Counted from the first letter of the stretch, positions 27,497-36,251 are shown. The stretch is DNA of 64,000 nt from Lonepinella sp042468235 (GCF_042468235.1 NZ_CP170386.1:1054001-1118000), one strand, 5' to 3'. Translations and numbers: made by a program. The notes: generated by a model from the letters alone, not told the origin.

Positions 27497-27522
27497 TGAT
27501 AGGTGGGGTAAACCCACCATCA
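27497..27522. terminator. Hairpin between GFA gene and cdd
   Basis: TGAT-A-GGTGGG pairs with CCCACCATCA with one bulged A and a 5-nt loop, between convergent stops. There is no U run, so termination is only probable. Confidence 0.45.
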
Positions 27523-27539
27523 CTTGGGTGTGAACATCA

Positions 27540-28019
27540 TTACAAAAAAGACACATCAAAATTAAACGGTAATAAATCTTTGATCGAATACGTTTTAAAA
27601 ATTTCACCAGAGATAGACGCAAAATAGATTTCAATATTTTGTGCTTGTTTGGTTTCGTATTCCAAAATACTTTGCCGACAAGCCCCACAAGGCGGAACAG
27701 GGCTATTTTTCATTTCATCTTCTGGTGCACCGACCACAAATATTTTTAAAATCTTTTGATCTGGATAATTCGCTGAAGCCCAATAAATAGCGGTTCTTTC
27801 TGCACATAATCCAGAGGGATACGCCGCATTTTCTTGATTGTTGCCTGAAATAATTTCGCCATTTTCCAACAACATGGCACAACCTACTAAAAAATGGGAA
27901 TAAGGGGCGTAGGCTTTCTTTCTGGCAGCCTTTGCCGCATCAAACAGTTTTTTTTCAATGTCGTTTAATTCATTGTATGATTTGAAATTCTGGTAATTTA
28001 TATTAAGTTGTTTTTGCAT
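27540..28019 (-). CDS. cdd: Cytidine deaminase, small homotetrameric type
   Basis: Converts cytidine and deoxycytidine to uridine forms (pyrimidine salvage). The zinc and catalytic motifs are complete: NAAYPSGLCAERTAI, where Cys binds zinc and Glu is the proton shuttle, and PPCGACRQ with two more zinc Cys. The 159 residues are slightly longer than the ~130 typical of the tetrameric class, owing to an N-terminal extension (MQKQLNINYQNFKSYNELND). It is clearly unlike the ~295-residue E. coli type. It is divergent from gmhA with 180 bp between them. Confidence 0.9.
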   Translation of the reverse strand: MQKQLNINYQNFKSYNELNDIEKKLFDAAKAARKKAYAPYSHFLVGCAMLLENGEIISGNNQENAAYPSGLCAERTAIYWASANYPDQKILKIFVVGAPEDEMKNSPVPPCGACRQSILEYETKQAQNIEIYFASISGEIFKTYSIKDLLPFNFDVSFL

Positions 28020-28199
28020 GTTTTTCCCCTAATCTATCAGAACGTTATTTTAAAGTTGTTAAGATTTATTATACACTCAAAGTAGTTAAGCATTCAAACC
28101 GAAACAAAATTGTTATTTTTTATTAATTTAATGGATTCTCACCGCACTTTTGCTATACAATTTTAACCGCTAAGTTATGTTTATGAAAAAGGAGAAAAT

Positions 28200-28784
28200 A
28201 TGTACTTAGATCAAATCAAAGCCGAATTAGTGGAAGCACAAGATGTATTAAATAAATTTATTGCTGATGAAAATAACATCAAACTCATTCAACAAGCTGC
28301 TCTTCTCATTTCGGATAGCTTCAAACAAGGCGGTAAAGTGTTGTCTTGTGGTAATGGCGGTTCGCACTGTGATGCAATGCACTTTGCGGAAGAATTAACA
28401 GGGCGTTATCGTGAAAATCGCCCAGGTTATCCTGCCATTGCGATTTCTGATGTCAGCCATTTGAGCTGTGTGAGTAATGACTTTGGCTATGAATATGTAT
28501 TCTCTCGTTATGTGGAAGCTGTCGGGCAAAAAGGCGACGTGTTATTTGGGTTATCCACCTCTGGTAATTCTAAAAACATCTTAAATGCCATTGAAGCCGC
28601 GAAAGCCAAAGGTATGAAAGTGATTGCAATGACTGGCAAAGACGGGGGTAAAATGGCAGGTTTAGCCGATGTTGAAATCCGTGTCCCTCATTTCCGTTAT
28701 GCAGATCGTATTCAAGAAATTCATATTAAAGTGATTCATATTTTAATGATGTTAATTGAATTTGAAATGGCAAAAAATTCGTAA
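28200..28784 (+). CDS. gmhA: Phosphoheptose isomerase
   Basis: Converts sedoheptulose 7-phosphate to D-glycero-D-manno-heptose 7-phosphate, the first step of heptose synthesis for the LPS/LOS inner core. The 194 residues form a SIS domain with the family motif CGNGGSHCDAMHFAEELTGRYR and the metal/substrate region HFRYADRIQEIHIKVIH. The start follows AAAGGAGAAAAT. A single-gene unit; an uptake sequence lies in the promoter region (28140). Confidence 0.95.
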   Translation: MYLDQIKAELVEAQDVLNKFIADENNIKLIQQAALLISDSFKQGGKVLSCGNGGSHCDAMHFAEELTGRYRENRPGYPAIAISDVSHLSCVSNDFGYEYVFSRYVEAVGQKGDVLFGLSTSGNSKNILNAIEAAKAKGMKVIAMTGKDGGKMAGLADVEIRVPHFRYADRIQEIHIKVIHILMMLIEFEMAKNS

Positions 28785-28877
28785 ATTTTTGACCGCAGTT
28801 TTCCATTAAATTTTAATCGCACTCATCGGGGCGGATCTATGTATCCGCCCCCGTCATTTTTCCCTGCCTAAAACAGG

Positions 28878-29050
28878 GTCCCCGTCTTTGCCTCCTGAAA
28901 ATCCATAAATTTTTAGGAAAATGGCGTCTGTCTGAGCGAAGCGAGTTCAGCCATTTTCCGTTAAGAAAATTTATGGATTTTCAGGAAACAAGGCAAAATC
29001 GGGGTGTGTTTCTTTTGTTACTTTTCTTTGCACAAGCAAAGAAAAGTAAG
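28878..29050 (+). repeat. Inverted-repeat element, copy A (left of artPIQM)
   Basis: A 173-bp noncoding element nearly identical to the reverse complement of 32059-32235. It contains a 92-bp hairpin (28894-28985) with arms CCTGAAAATCCATAAATTTT and its complement, and a second hairpin with a perfect 14-bp stem, TTACTTTTCTTTGC (29018-29049). It fills most of the 381-bp gap after gmhA. No coding frame or transposase is present. Confidence 0.8.
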
Positions 29051-29102
29051 GAACATGGCGAAACCCAACAAATAAATTTTTATTCAAATTTAACATTTCA
29101 CA

Positions 29103-29131
29103 TTGCATACTTATGCAAAAATAAGTAATAT
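29103..29131 (+). promoter_or_regulatory. artP promoter with ArgR-like operator
   Basis: TTGCATA-CT-TATGCAA (29103-29118) is a perfect 7-2-7 inverted repeat that fits the ArgR pattern TGNAT-N4-ATNCA. Its left arm is also the -35 candidate TTGCAT, 17 bp before a -10 candidate TAATAT (29126-29131). An arginine-sensing repressor bound there would block the promoter of an arginine importer. The regulator's identity is inferred. Confidence 0.5.
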
Positions 29132-29165
29132 ATTTTCAATTCACAAATAAAGAGAACATCCATCA

Positions 29166-29894
29166 ATGACTATTAGTGTTCAAAATCTCAATTTCTTTTA
29201 CGGATCAAGCCAAGCACTGTTTGACATTAGCCTAAGTGCAGAAGACGGCGATACCATCGTATTACTCGGTCCCAGTGGTGCAGGCAAAAGTACCTTGATT
29301 CGAACCTTGAATTTATTAGAAGTCCCGACTTCAGGGCAATTAAATATTGCTAACAATCAATTTGATTTATCCCAAAAAAGCGATCCAAAACAAATTTTAC
29401 AATTACGCAAAAATGTCGGCATGGTATTTCAACAATATAATTTATGGCCACACTTTACGGTATTAGAAAATTTAATTGAAGCACCAATGAAAATTTTAGG
29501 CTTAACGCAAGCCGAAGCCAAACAACAAGCGATGGAATTACTTTCCCGTTTACGTTTGGAAGAACACGCCGATCGTTTTCCATTACAGCTTTCAGGCGGT
29601 CAGCAACAACGTGTGGCGATTGCTCGGGCGTTGATGATGAAACCGCAAGTGTTGTTATTTGACGAACCAACCGCTGCTTTAGATCCTGAAATCACTGCTC
29701 AAATTGTGTCGATTATTCAGGAATTACAACAAACTGGAATTACTCAAGTGATTGTCACTCACGAAGTCAATGTGGCTCGCAAAGTGGCAACCAAAGTGGT
29801 GTATATGGAACAAGGGCATATTGTGGAAGCAGGTGATGCCAGTTGTTTTGAAAATCCACAAACTGAACAGTTTAAACAATATCTCTCTCACTAA
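29166..29894 (+). CDS. artP: Arginine ABC transporter ATP-binding protein
   Basis: The 242-residue ATPase of the Art arginine uptake system, first gene of artPIQM. It has Walker A GPSGAGKSTLI (~residue 36), signature LSGGQQQRVAIARA, Walker B LLFDEPTAALD and switch His VTHEV. The gene order P-I-Q-M matches E. coli and H. influenzae. The start follows AAGAGAACATCCATC, a modest ribosome site. An ArgR-like operator lies 50 bp upstream. Confidence 0.93.
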   Translation: MTISVQNLNFFYGSSQALFDISLSAEDGDTIVLLGPSGAGKSTLIRTLNLLEVPTSGQLNIANNQFDLSQKSDPKQILQLRKNVGMVFQQYNLWPHFTVLENLIEAPMKILGLTQAEAKQQAMELLSRLRLEEHADRFPLQLSGGQQQRVAIARALMMKPQVLLFDEPTAALDPEITAQIVSIIQELQQTGITQVIVTHEVNVARKVATKVVYMEQGHIVEAGDASCFENPQTEQFKQYLSH

Positions 29895-29924
29895 CTCTTA
29901 TATTAATAACAAGGACATAACATT

Positions 29925-30641
29925 ATGAAAAAATTACTCTTAACTGCACTTTTAGTCGGTACTGCATTGGCTACTCAAGCGAAAGATATTAGCTTTGCCA
30001 TGGAAGCAAGTTATCCACCATTCGAAATGACCAATGAGAAAGGCGAGATTATCGGTCTTGATGTGGATGTGGCAAATGCGATTTGTAAAGAAATTCAAGC
30101 CAACTGCTCTTTCCAAAGTCAAGCCTTTGATTCATTAATTCAAGGTTTAAAACAAAAACGTTTTGATGCGGCTATTTCGGCGATTGATATTACCGAAGCT
30201 CGTGCCAAACAAGTATTATTCAGTGATTCTTATTTTGCGAGTGCTGCAACCTTTATTGCCAAAAAAGGGGTTGATTTCAATTCAATTAAAACCGTTGGTG
30301 TACAAAATGGTACGACATTCCAAAGTTATATTGTGAAAGAAACTAAATATACACCAAAACCTTATGCGTCATTACAAGAAGCTGTGTTAGATATTAAAAA
30401 TGGTCGTATTGATGCTATTTTTGGTGATATGCCAGTGTTATTGGATATGATTAATCATAATGATGATCTAGCATTATCTGGTGAAAAAGTTGAAAATCAA
30501 AGTTATTTCGGCAATGGTTTAGGCATTGCTGTTAACTTAAAAAATAAAGCATTAGTTGATCAATTAAACAAAGGACTAGCCGCGGTAAAAGCTAGTGGTG
30601 AATATCAAAAAATCTATGATAAATGGATGACAGCGAAATAA
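29925..30641 (+). CDS. artI: Arginine-binding periplasmic protein
   Basis: A 238-residue family-3 solute-binding protein. Signal peptide MKKLLLTALLVGTALATQAK is cut after about residue 19. The mature part starts DISFAMEASYPPFEM with the ligand-binding pattern GLDVDVANAICKE and FDAAISAIDITEAR. It delivers L-arginine to ArtQM. It lies 30 bp after artP with an AAGGACATAAC ribosome site, and its stop overlaps the artQ start by one base (TAATG). Confidence 0.92.
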   Translation: MKKLLLTALLVGTALATQAKDISFAMEASYPPFEMTNEKGEIIGLDVDVANAICKEIQANCSFQSQAFDSLIQGLKQKRFDAAISAIDITEARAKQVLFSDSYFASAATFIAKKGVDFNSIKTVGVQNGTTFQSYIVKETKYTPKPYASLQEAVLDIKNGRIDAIFGDMPVLLDMINHNDDLALSGEKVENQSYFGNGLGIAVNLKNKALVDQLNKGLAAVKASGEYQKIYDKWMTAK

Positions 30642-31312
30642 TGTTTTTCGATTATCTCCCTTTAATGTATTCCGCTACCCTAATGACCTTAGGGTTAGCG
30701 GTTTGTTCGCTGATTGTGGGCTTATTTTTTTCGTTAATTTTCACCGCACTTGAGATGAATAAACTGGCTTGTGTGCGTACTCCAACCTCTATATTTGTCA
30801 GTTTATTGCGTGGTTTGCCCGAAATTATTGTCGTGTTGCTGATTTATTTCGGTTCAACCGAATTAGTGGAAAAAATTACTGGCGAATATGTGGAATTTAG
30901 TGCCTTTAGTTGCGGCGTATTAGCCCTTTCTCTTATTTTTGCAGCTTACGCTTCTCAATCCTTACGCGGGGCAATTCAAGCTATTCCAGTGGGGCAATGG
31001 GAAAGTGGTGCGGCACTTGGTTTAAGCCGTCCTTATACTTTTATTCGGCTTGTGTTACCCCAAGTATGGCGACACGCTTTACCGGGTTTAAGTAATCAAT
31101 GGTTAGTGCTATTAAAAGATACAGCGTTAATTTCCTTAATCGGTGTGAACGATCTGATGCGACAAGCGGAATTAATCAATACTCGAACTCACCAACCTTT
31201 TACTTGGTATGCCTTGGCAGCCTTTATTTATCTTTGTATCACCTTGATTAGTCAGGTATTTATTCGCAAACTTGAAATTCGTTTCACTAAATTTGAACGT
31301 GGGGTGAGATAA
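30641..31312 (+). CDS. artQ: Arginine ABC transporter permease ArtQ
   Basis: A 223-residue inner-membrane permease. I place the start at 30641, where TAATG couples it to artI; an in-frame ATG 18 bp upstream lies inside artI. The cytoplasmic coupling loop reads GQWESGAALGLSRPYTFIRLVLPQV. It dimerises with ArtM to form the channel. An uptake sequence (ACCGCACTT, 30742) is embedded in the coding region. Confidence 0.92.
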   Translation: MFFDYLPLMYSATLMTLGLAVCSLIVGLFFSLIFTALEMNKLACVRTPTSIFVSLLRGLPEIIVVLLIYFGSTELVEKITGEYVEFSAFSCGVLALSLIFAAYASQSLRGAIQAIPVGQWESGAALGLSRPYTFIRLVLPQVWRHALPGLSNQWLVLLKDTALISLIGVNDLMRQAELINTRTHQPFTWYALAAFIYLCITLISQVFIRKLEIRFTKFERGVR

Positions 31313-31995
31313 TGTGGCAAGATTATTTATCGGTTATTGCACAAGGCATTCCAACCAGTTTGATCTTAACCGCCGTATCTTTAACCATTGCATTTGTATT
31401 AGCGGTATTGCTCACCTTTTTGCTTTCGCTGGGAAATAAAATCGTTAAAAGTGCGGTGAATTTTTACTTAGTTTTATTCACGGGTACGCCATTATTGGTC
31501 CAATTCTTTCTGATTTATTCAGGTCCAGGGCAATTTCAATGGATTGTGAATAGTCCATGTTGGCTATTATTGTCAGATGCTTGGTTCTGTGCTATGTTAA
31601 CCTTAGCTTTAAACAGTGCTGCCTACTCTACTCAACTGTTTCATGGGGCGGTGAAAGCGATTCCTAAAGGTCAATGGGAAAGTTGTGCGGCATTAGGTTT
31701 AAGCCGTTGGCAAACGCTAAAAATTTTAGTGCCTTATGGATTAAAACGTGCATTACCCTCTTATACCAATGAAATTATTTTAGTGTTTAAAGGCACTTCC
31801 CTTGCCTCCACGATTACCTTAATGGATATTATGGGTTATGCAAGACAGCTTTATGGTACGGAATACGATGCCATTACGATTTATGGTTTAGCTGGGGTAA
31901 TTTACTTAGTGATTACTGGCATTGCGACCCTTTTATTACGTCGTTTAGAACGCCACGTTTTACGTTTTGAGCGATTGGAAGTGACGAAAGCCTAA
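31312..31995 (+). CDS. artM: Arginine ABC transporter permease ArtM
   Basis: A 227-residue permease, last gene of artPIQM. It begins within the artQ stop (TAATG). The coupling loop is GQWESCAALGLSRWQTLKILVPYG, and about five membrane helices are predicted. The inverted-repeat element copy B starts 64 bp after its stop, so the whole operon is enclosed by the element pair. Confidence 0.92.
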   Translation: MWQDYLSVIAQGIPTSLILTAVSLTIAFVLAVLLTFLLSLGNKIVKSAVNFYLVLFTGTPLLVQFFLIYSGPGQFQWIVNSPCWLLLSDAWFCAMLTLALNSAAYSTQLFHGAVKAIPKGQWESCAALGLSRWQTLKILVPYGLKRALPSYTNEIILVFKGTSLASTITLMDIMGYARQLYGTEYDAITIYGLAGVIYLVITGIATLLLRRLERHVLRFERLEVTKA

Positions 31996-32058
31996 TTATT
32001 TTTTCTTGTTTTTGTCACGCTTTTTGTGTTTATTAAGATCGGATTTCGCCGATGGCGA

Positions 32059-32235
32059 CTTACTTTTTCTTTGCTCGTGCAAAGCAAAAGTAAGCAAAAA
32101 GAAACACGCCCCGATTTTGCCTTGTTTCCTGAAAATCCATAAATTTTTTTAACGGAAAATGGCTGAACTCGCTACGCTCAAACAGATGCCATTTTCCTAA
32201 AAATTTATGGATTTTCAGGCGGCAAAGACGGGGAC
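32059..32235 (-). repeat. Inverted-repeat element, copy B (right of artPIQM)
   Basis: A 177-bp element, in opposite orientation to 28878-29050, with the same 92-bp hairpin core (32128-32219). Differences are scattered point changes, several in loops. The edge dyad CTTACTTTTTCTTTGC...GCAAAAGTAAG is less perfect than in copy A. It ends 23 bp before the EamA gene and may affect its leader. Confidence 0.8.
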
Positions 32236-32258
32236 ATATTGGATAAAAGGAAGAAAAA

Positions 32259-32684
32259 ATGTTCCAAACAAATTGGCTTTGGTTCGCTATCGGTTCTGCT
32301 TTTTTCGCAGGATTAACAGCTATTTTTGGTAAACTTGGGGTAGAAGGCATGAATAGCAATCTTGCGACATTCATCCGCACTATCGTAATTTTCTTTGTTG
32401 TAGCTGGCATTATTACTATGCGTAACGAATGGCAACTGCCACAACATATCGCTGCTCGTCCTTTCACATTCTTAGTGCTTTCGGGGGTTGCTACGGGTTT
32501 GTCGTGGCTCTGTTATTACCGAGCTTTACAACTCGCCCCCGCCTCTTGGGTTGCTCCGATTGATAAATTAAGCGTGGTGATTGCGATTATTTTAGGGATT
32601 GTGGTGCTTGGCGAACCTTTTAGCTTAAAACTATTAATAGGATCAATTTTGATTTTATCTGGTGTATTAGTCTTAGCCTTGTAG
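32259..32684 (+). CDS. Small EamA-domain membrane protein
   Basis: A 141-residue protein with about five hydrophobic helices forming one EamA (DMT superfamily) unit; it contains GVATGLSWLCYYRALQLAP and ends GSILILSGVLVLAL. Most EamA transporters carry two such units in ~300 residues, so this one must act as a dimer, as small multidrug resistance proteins do. Substrate unknown. The start follows AAAAGGAAGAAAAA. Its last 12 bases overlap the convergent HAD gene. Confidence 0.8.
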   Translation: MFQTNWLWFAIGSAFFAGLTAIFGKLGVEGMNSNLATFIRTIVIFFVVAGIITMRNEWQLPQHIAARPFTFLVLSGVATGLSWLCYYRALQLAPASWVAPIDKLSVVIAIILGIVVLGEPFSLKLLIGSILILSGVLVLAL

Positions 32685-33386
32685 TAAAAGTAGCTCAGTT
32701 AAGTCAGCCATTTCCACACTAGGCAATAATCTTGCTTCACTAAATTGACTTATGCCTTTGCCTGATAGATTTAACCAGACCGCTTGGCAACTCGCTTGAA
32801 TTGCACCTTGTACATCGGTAATCAAATTATCGCCAACATGTAAAATTTCACTTGTTTTGATACCAAAATGCTGGGCAGTTTGTTGAAATAAATCAGCTTC
32901 AGGTTTGGCTCGACCTTGTACGCCACCACACAAAATTAAATCAAATTGGGTTAAATCAATACGTAATGGATCAACATTGCCATTGGTGATAGCCGCTAAA
33001 GGATAACGTTTTTTCAGTTGGTTGAGTAGGTTAATACTGGTTTGTGGTACGGTAATTTTATGTCGCCAATGTAGAAAATGTTCAATGCACGCTTTACAAA
33101 GTTGCTCAATTTCCACCGCACTTTTACCGTGTTTTTGTAACACCGTATGAATAGTTTTAATTCTCCATTCGGTCACATTTTCACAGAAAATCGGATCTTG
33201 TTGGAAAATCTGTTGTTTACATGAAAACCACATTTCATTGCCTAATTCTGCAATTTGGCTTGCATTTCGCAGAAATTCGATACATTGCTGTTCTGCCTGA
33301 TAAATCACAGGGACATTATCATAAAGCGTATCATCAAGATCAAAGCTGATAACCTTGAAAGGGGTAAAAGTGCGGTAGAATTTCAT
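32673..33386 (-). CDS. HAD-superfamily hydrolase, YigB-like
   Basis: A 237-residue phosphatase of the haloacid dehalogenase family. Motif I is FDLDDTLYDN (nucleophile Asp), motif II ITNGN, and motifs III-IV are AKPEADLFQ and HVGDNLITDVQGA. The start at 33386 was chosen over one 51 bp upstream that lies inside xerC. It is the last gene of dapF-DUF484-xerC-HAD, the same order as E. coli dapF-yigA-xerC-yigB. YigB is known as an FMN/pyridoxal-phosphate phosphatase; the activity here is inferred. Confidence 0.88.
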   Translation of the reverse strand: MKFYRTFTPFKVISFDLDDTLYDNVPVIYQAEQQCIEFLRNASQIAELGNEMWFSCKQQIFQQDPIFCENVTEWRIKTIHTVLQKHGKSAVEIEQLCKACIEHFLHWRHKITVPQTSINLLNQLKKRYPLAAITNGNVDPLRIDLTQFDLILCGGVQGRAKPEADLFQQTAQHFGIKTSEILHVGDNLITDVQGAIQASCQAVWLNLSGKGISQFSEARLLPSVEMADLTELLLLQG

Positions 33387-33396
33387 TATGTTTTTC

Positions 33397-34281
33397 CTAT
33401 TTTCTTTTCGCACGGGGATGTGCCTGATCATAAACATCAGTCAAATGTTTAAAATCTAAATGAGTATAAATTTGTGTTGTTGCCAGATTACTATGCCCTA
33501 ATAACTCTTGCACAGCTCGCAAATCAGAACTGGCTTCAAGCATGTGAGTAGCAAAGGAATGGCGGAGTTTGTGCGGATTGAGGTGAGCATTTAAACCCTG
33601 ACGAATACCCCAAATTTCCATCCTCTTTTGAATGGAACGGTGCGACATTCGATTGCCAAGGGAACTCACAAATAAGGCATCATCTTTCGGGTTAAATAAT
33701 AACCGCACTTTGAGCCAATCTTGAATCGCCGTTGAAGCGTGGCGACCAAAAGGCAAAATCCGCTCTTTATTACCTTTCCCCAACACTCGCACTTCTCGAG
33801 TACGTATATTTAGGCTGGTTAAATTCAATCCTTGCAATTCTGATAAACGTAAACCTGAACTGTACATTAATTCCAACATAGCTCGATCTCGCACATCAAT
33901 CGGCTCTTTACTGTTATTATTCAACAGTTTAGCCACTTGTTCATTGTCAATATTTTTCGGCAAATGCTTGCCTTGTTTCGGGGCGGAAATGCCTATCGCT
34001 GGATTAGCCTTTAATTCCCCTTGCACCACTAAATAACTTAAAAATTGCCGCAACGCCGACAAACGTAGAGCAAGGCTTTTTTCGTGTAAGCCAGATTTTT
34101 TACTACTGGCTAATATAAATCGCACCACACTTGGCGTAACCTGCTGCCAATGTTGAATCCCTTGTTCATTCAGCAAGATTAGCACCACGGCTAATTGACG
34201 TTGATAATTCGTCAAAGTATGGTGGCTCAGTTGACGTTCAATACGTAAGAAATCGTAGTATTTTTGTAGCCATTGTTCCAT
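33397..34281 (-). CDS. xerC: Tyrosine recombinase XerC
   Basis: With XerD, resolves chromosome dimers at dif during cell division. The 294 residues include an N-terminal SAM-like core-binding domain (YYDFLRIERQLSHHTLTNY) and the catalytic domain with Arg in SGLRLSELQ, HxxR in HKLRHSFATH, His in LGHSNLATTQ and the nucleophile Tyr in QIYTHLDF. It is the third gene of the dapF operon, 12 bp after the DUF484 gene. Length and context separate it from phage integrases. Confidence 0.96.
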   Translation of the reverse strand: MEQWLQKYYDFLRIERQLSHHTLTNYQRQLAVVLILLNEQGIQHWQQVTPSVVRFILASSKKSGLHEKSLALRLSALRQFLSYLVVQGELKANPAIGISAPKQGKHLPKNIDNEQVAKLLNNNSKEPIDVRDRAMLELMYSSGLRLSELQGLNLTSLNIRTREVRVLGKGNKERILPFGRHASTAIQDWLKVRLLFNPKDDALFVSSLGNRMSHRSIQKRMEIWGIRQGLNAHLNPHKLRHSFATHMLEASSDLRAVQELLGHSNLATTQIYTHLDFKHLTDVYDQAHPRAKRK

Positions 34282-34293
34282 TATGCTTTCTCG

Positions 34294-34989
34294 CTATTGT
34301 TTTTCGCAGGGCAATAGCCAACGGTGTAAATGCAATTCCACAATATCCACTAAATGAGAAAGAAAAGCGGTGTCTTGTCCGTTGTAAAAATGTTGTGTAT
34401 CACGAGCAGAAAACAGCAAAATACCATTAGCTTGATGCTGATTAGGTTTAATCCCAAGCAAACAGCAAGCCACTGATCCTACTGGCAATTCATCTAACAA
34501 AAACAGTAAGGATTTTTCTCGATTACTCAATTCGCCCAAATAAAAACGGCGTAAGCCAAAACGTTCAAGGCGAATCAATTCAAAGCCTTTGCGATCTAAC
34601 CAGTTCTTATCGCTAATTTGTTCCCCTTGCCATTTATCCCGAAATAACAACAGTTTAACCTGTTGTAAATCAAATTTTCTCGCCCACTGATTTAGTATTT
34701 CAATACCTTGCTCAAGATTTTCCGCACTGGCTAATTTTTTCTGTAACGGCATTAAAGCGAAGAAAATATCCTGTTCTTGATGAGCTAATTGTTGAAAAAT
34801 GGCGAGTTCGCTTTGTAAGATTTTAATCTGCTCTCGTTGGCGTTCTAATTGCATTTCCACTAATGAAAGTGAGCCTTTTTGAGCGTGAGGAATGACCAAT
34901 GTGTCTAATAAATCTAAATGTTGAGCAAAAAAGTGCGGTGTGTTTTGCAGAAATTTTACGACTTGTTGTTCTAAAATATTTTCGCTCAT
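34294..34989 (-). CDS. DUF484 family protein
   Basis: A 231-residue protein with an N-terminal helical segment (QQVVKFLQNTPHFFAQHLDLL), a coiled coil of about 50 residues (LERQREQIKILQSELAIFQQ) and a GAF-like C-terminal half. This is the standard DUF484 (YigA-like) partner between dapF and xerC in gammaproteobacteria. Its function is unknown; the location suggests a role with XerC or cell division. Confidence 0.88.
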   Translation of the reverse strand: MSENILEQQVVKFLQNTPHFFAQHLDLLDTLVIPHAQKGSLSLVEMQLERQREQIKILQSELAIFQQLAHQEQDIFFALMPLQKKLASAENLEQGIEILNQWARKFDLQQVKLLLFRDKWQGEQISDKNWLDRKGFELIRLERFGLRRFYLGELSNREKSLLFLLDELPVGSVACCLLGIKPNQHQANGILLFSARDTQHFYNGQDTAFLSHLVDIVELHLHRWLLPCEKQ

Positions 34990-35020
34990 TTCTTTCCCCC
35001 CATTTTCCTAAAAAAGTGCC

Positions 35021-35854
35021 TTACAGTTTAATCACACCATCATAAATATGAGTTGCTGAACCTGTCATATAAAGAGGATAACCTTCACCTTGCCATTCAA
35101 TCATCAGACTACCGCCTGATAAATCTACCTGTACTTGGCTATCTAACAATCCTTGCATTATCCCCACTGCTGCCGCTGCACAAGCCCCACTGCCACAAGC
35201 CTGTGTTTCACCAGCACCACGTTCATACACCCGCAATTTAATATGATTGCGATTGATCACTTGCATAAAACCCGCATTAACACGTTCAGGAAAGCGTTCA
35301 TGATTCTCTAACAATGGACCGAGTTGCTCCACATTGGCAGTGACAATATCATCTACTTGTACGACACAATGGGGATTCCCCATCGATACAGCTCCAGCAA
35401 ACACAGTTTGAATTTCAGTGCGTAAAATATAATTTTTCTCAAATTTATTGGCAATAAACGGAATTTTATTGGGTTGCCAAACAGGTTCCCCCATATTAAC
35501 TCGCACATTATCATCATCTAACACGGATAACATCATATTGCCTTTTGCAGTGCTGACGGCAATATCTTTTTTATTAGTTAAGCCTTTAAGTAGCACAAAA
35601 CGAGCAAAACATCTCGCTCCATTGCCACATTGGGCAACTTCGCTCCCATCTGCATTAAAAATGCGATAATGAAAATCTAATTCAGGATCGTAAGGCGGTT
35701 CAACGATTAACAACTGATCAAAACCAATACCACGATGGCGGTCAGCCAGTTTTTTGATCAATTCTTCAGGAAAATAGACATTCTGTGTCACTGCATCCAC
35801 CACCACGAAATCATTGCCTAAGCCGTGCATTTTAGAAAACTGCATTGTTTTCAT
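35021..35854 (-). CDS. dapF: Diaminopimelate epimerase
   Basis: Interconverts LL- and meso-diaminopimelate for lysine and peptidoglycan synthesis. The 277 residues begin with MQFSKMHGLGNDFVVVDA. Both catalytic cysteines are visible, in QCGNGARCFARF and ACGSGACAAA. The first ATG (35854) codes MKTMQF; the second (35845) gives the family's usual start, so either is possible. First gene of the four-gene operon. Confidence 0.96.
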   Translation of the reverse strand: MKTMQFSKMHGLGNDFVVVDAVTQNVYFPEELIKKLADRHRGIGFDQLLIVEPPYDPELDFHYRIFNADGSEVAQCGNGARCFARFVLLKGLTNKKDIAVSTAKGNMMLSVLDDDNVRVNMGEPVWQPNKIPFIANKFEKNYILRTEIQTVFAGAVSMGNPHCVVQVDDIVTANVEQLGPLLENHERFPERVNAGFMQVINRNHIKLRVYERGAGETQACGSGACAAAAVGIMQGLLDSQVQVDLSGGSLMIEWQGEGYPLYMTGSATHIYDGVIKL

Positions 35855-36056
35855 CCTTAAAATTCGTTTATGTTATTTGGCATTATAATCGGCAAAGGGC
35901 GTTGAGTAAATCTATCTAATACAGTTATTCGGAAATTCCGATTAATTGAAATTATTGACGTTATGCTTACATTCGGAGTACACTTTTGAGCTTGGAATAG
36001 TTAGTTGAATTTCATAGCTATTTTTAGCAAATATTATTACTTATCAGGAATAACCA

Positions 36057-36251
36057 ATGGCACTTAATCCTACCGAAATTTATGAAAATCTCGAAAAATT
36101 AGTCAAAAAAAACTTGACAAGGGTACCTAAGATCGAAAACGATGGGAACGGAACGGAACGGAACGGAACGGAACGGAACGGAACGGAACGGAACGGAACG
36201 GAACGGAACGGAACGGAACGGAACGGAACGGAACTCATTGTTTATCTTTGA
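36057..36251 (+). CDS. N-terminal part of the phase-variable methyltransferase (OFF frame)
   Basis: ATG 36057 has a proper ribosome site (CAGGAATAACC) and opens the typical N-terminus of this methyltransferase family, MALNPTEIYENLEKLVKK. The frame runs through the GGAAC tract and ends at TGA 36249-36251 after 64 codons, because 18 repeats place it out of step with the body. With 16, 19 or 22 repeats this frame would join the body (about 939 residues at 19). As sequenced, only this truncated peptide would be made from the best start. Confidence 0.75.
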   Translation: MALNPTEIYENLEKLVKKNLTRVPKIENDGNGTERNGTERNGTERNGTERNGTERNGTELIVYL

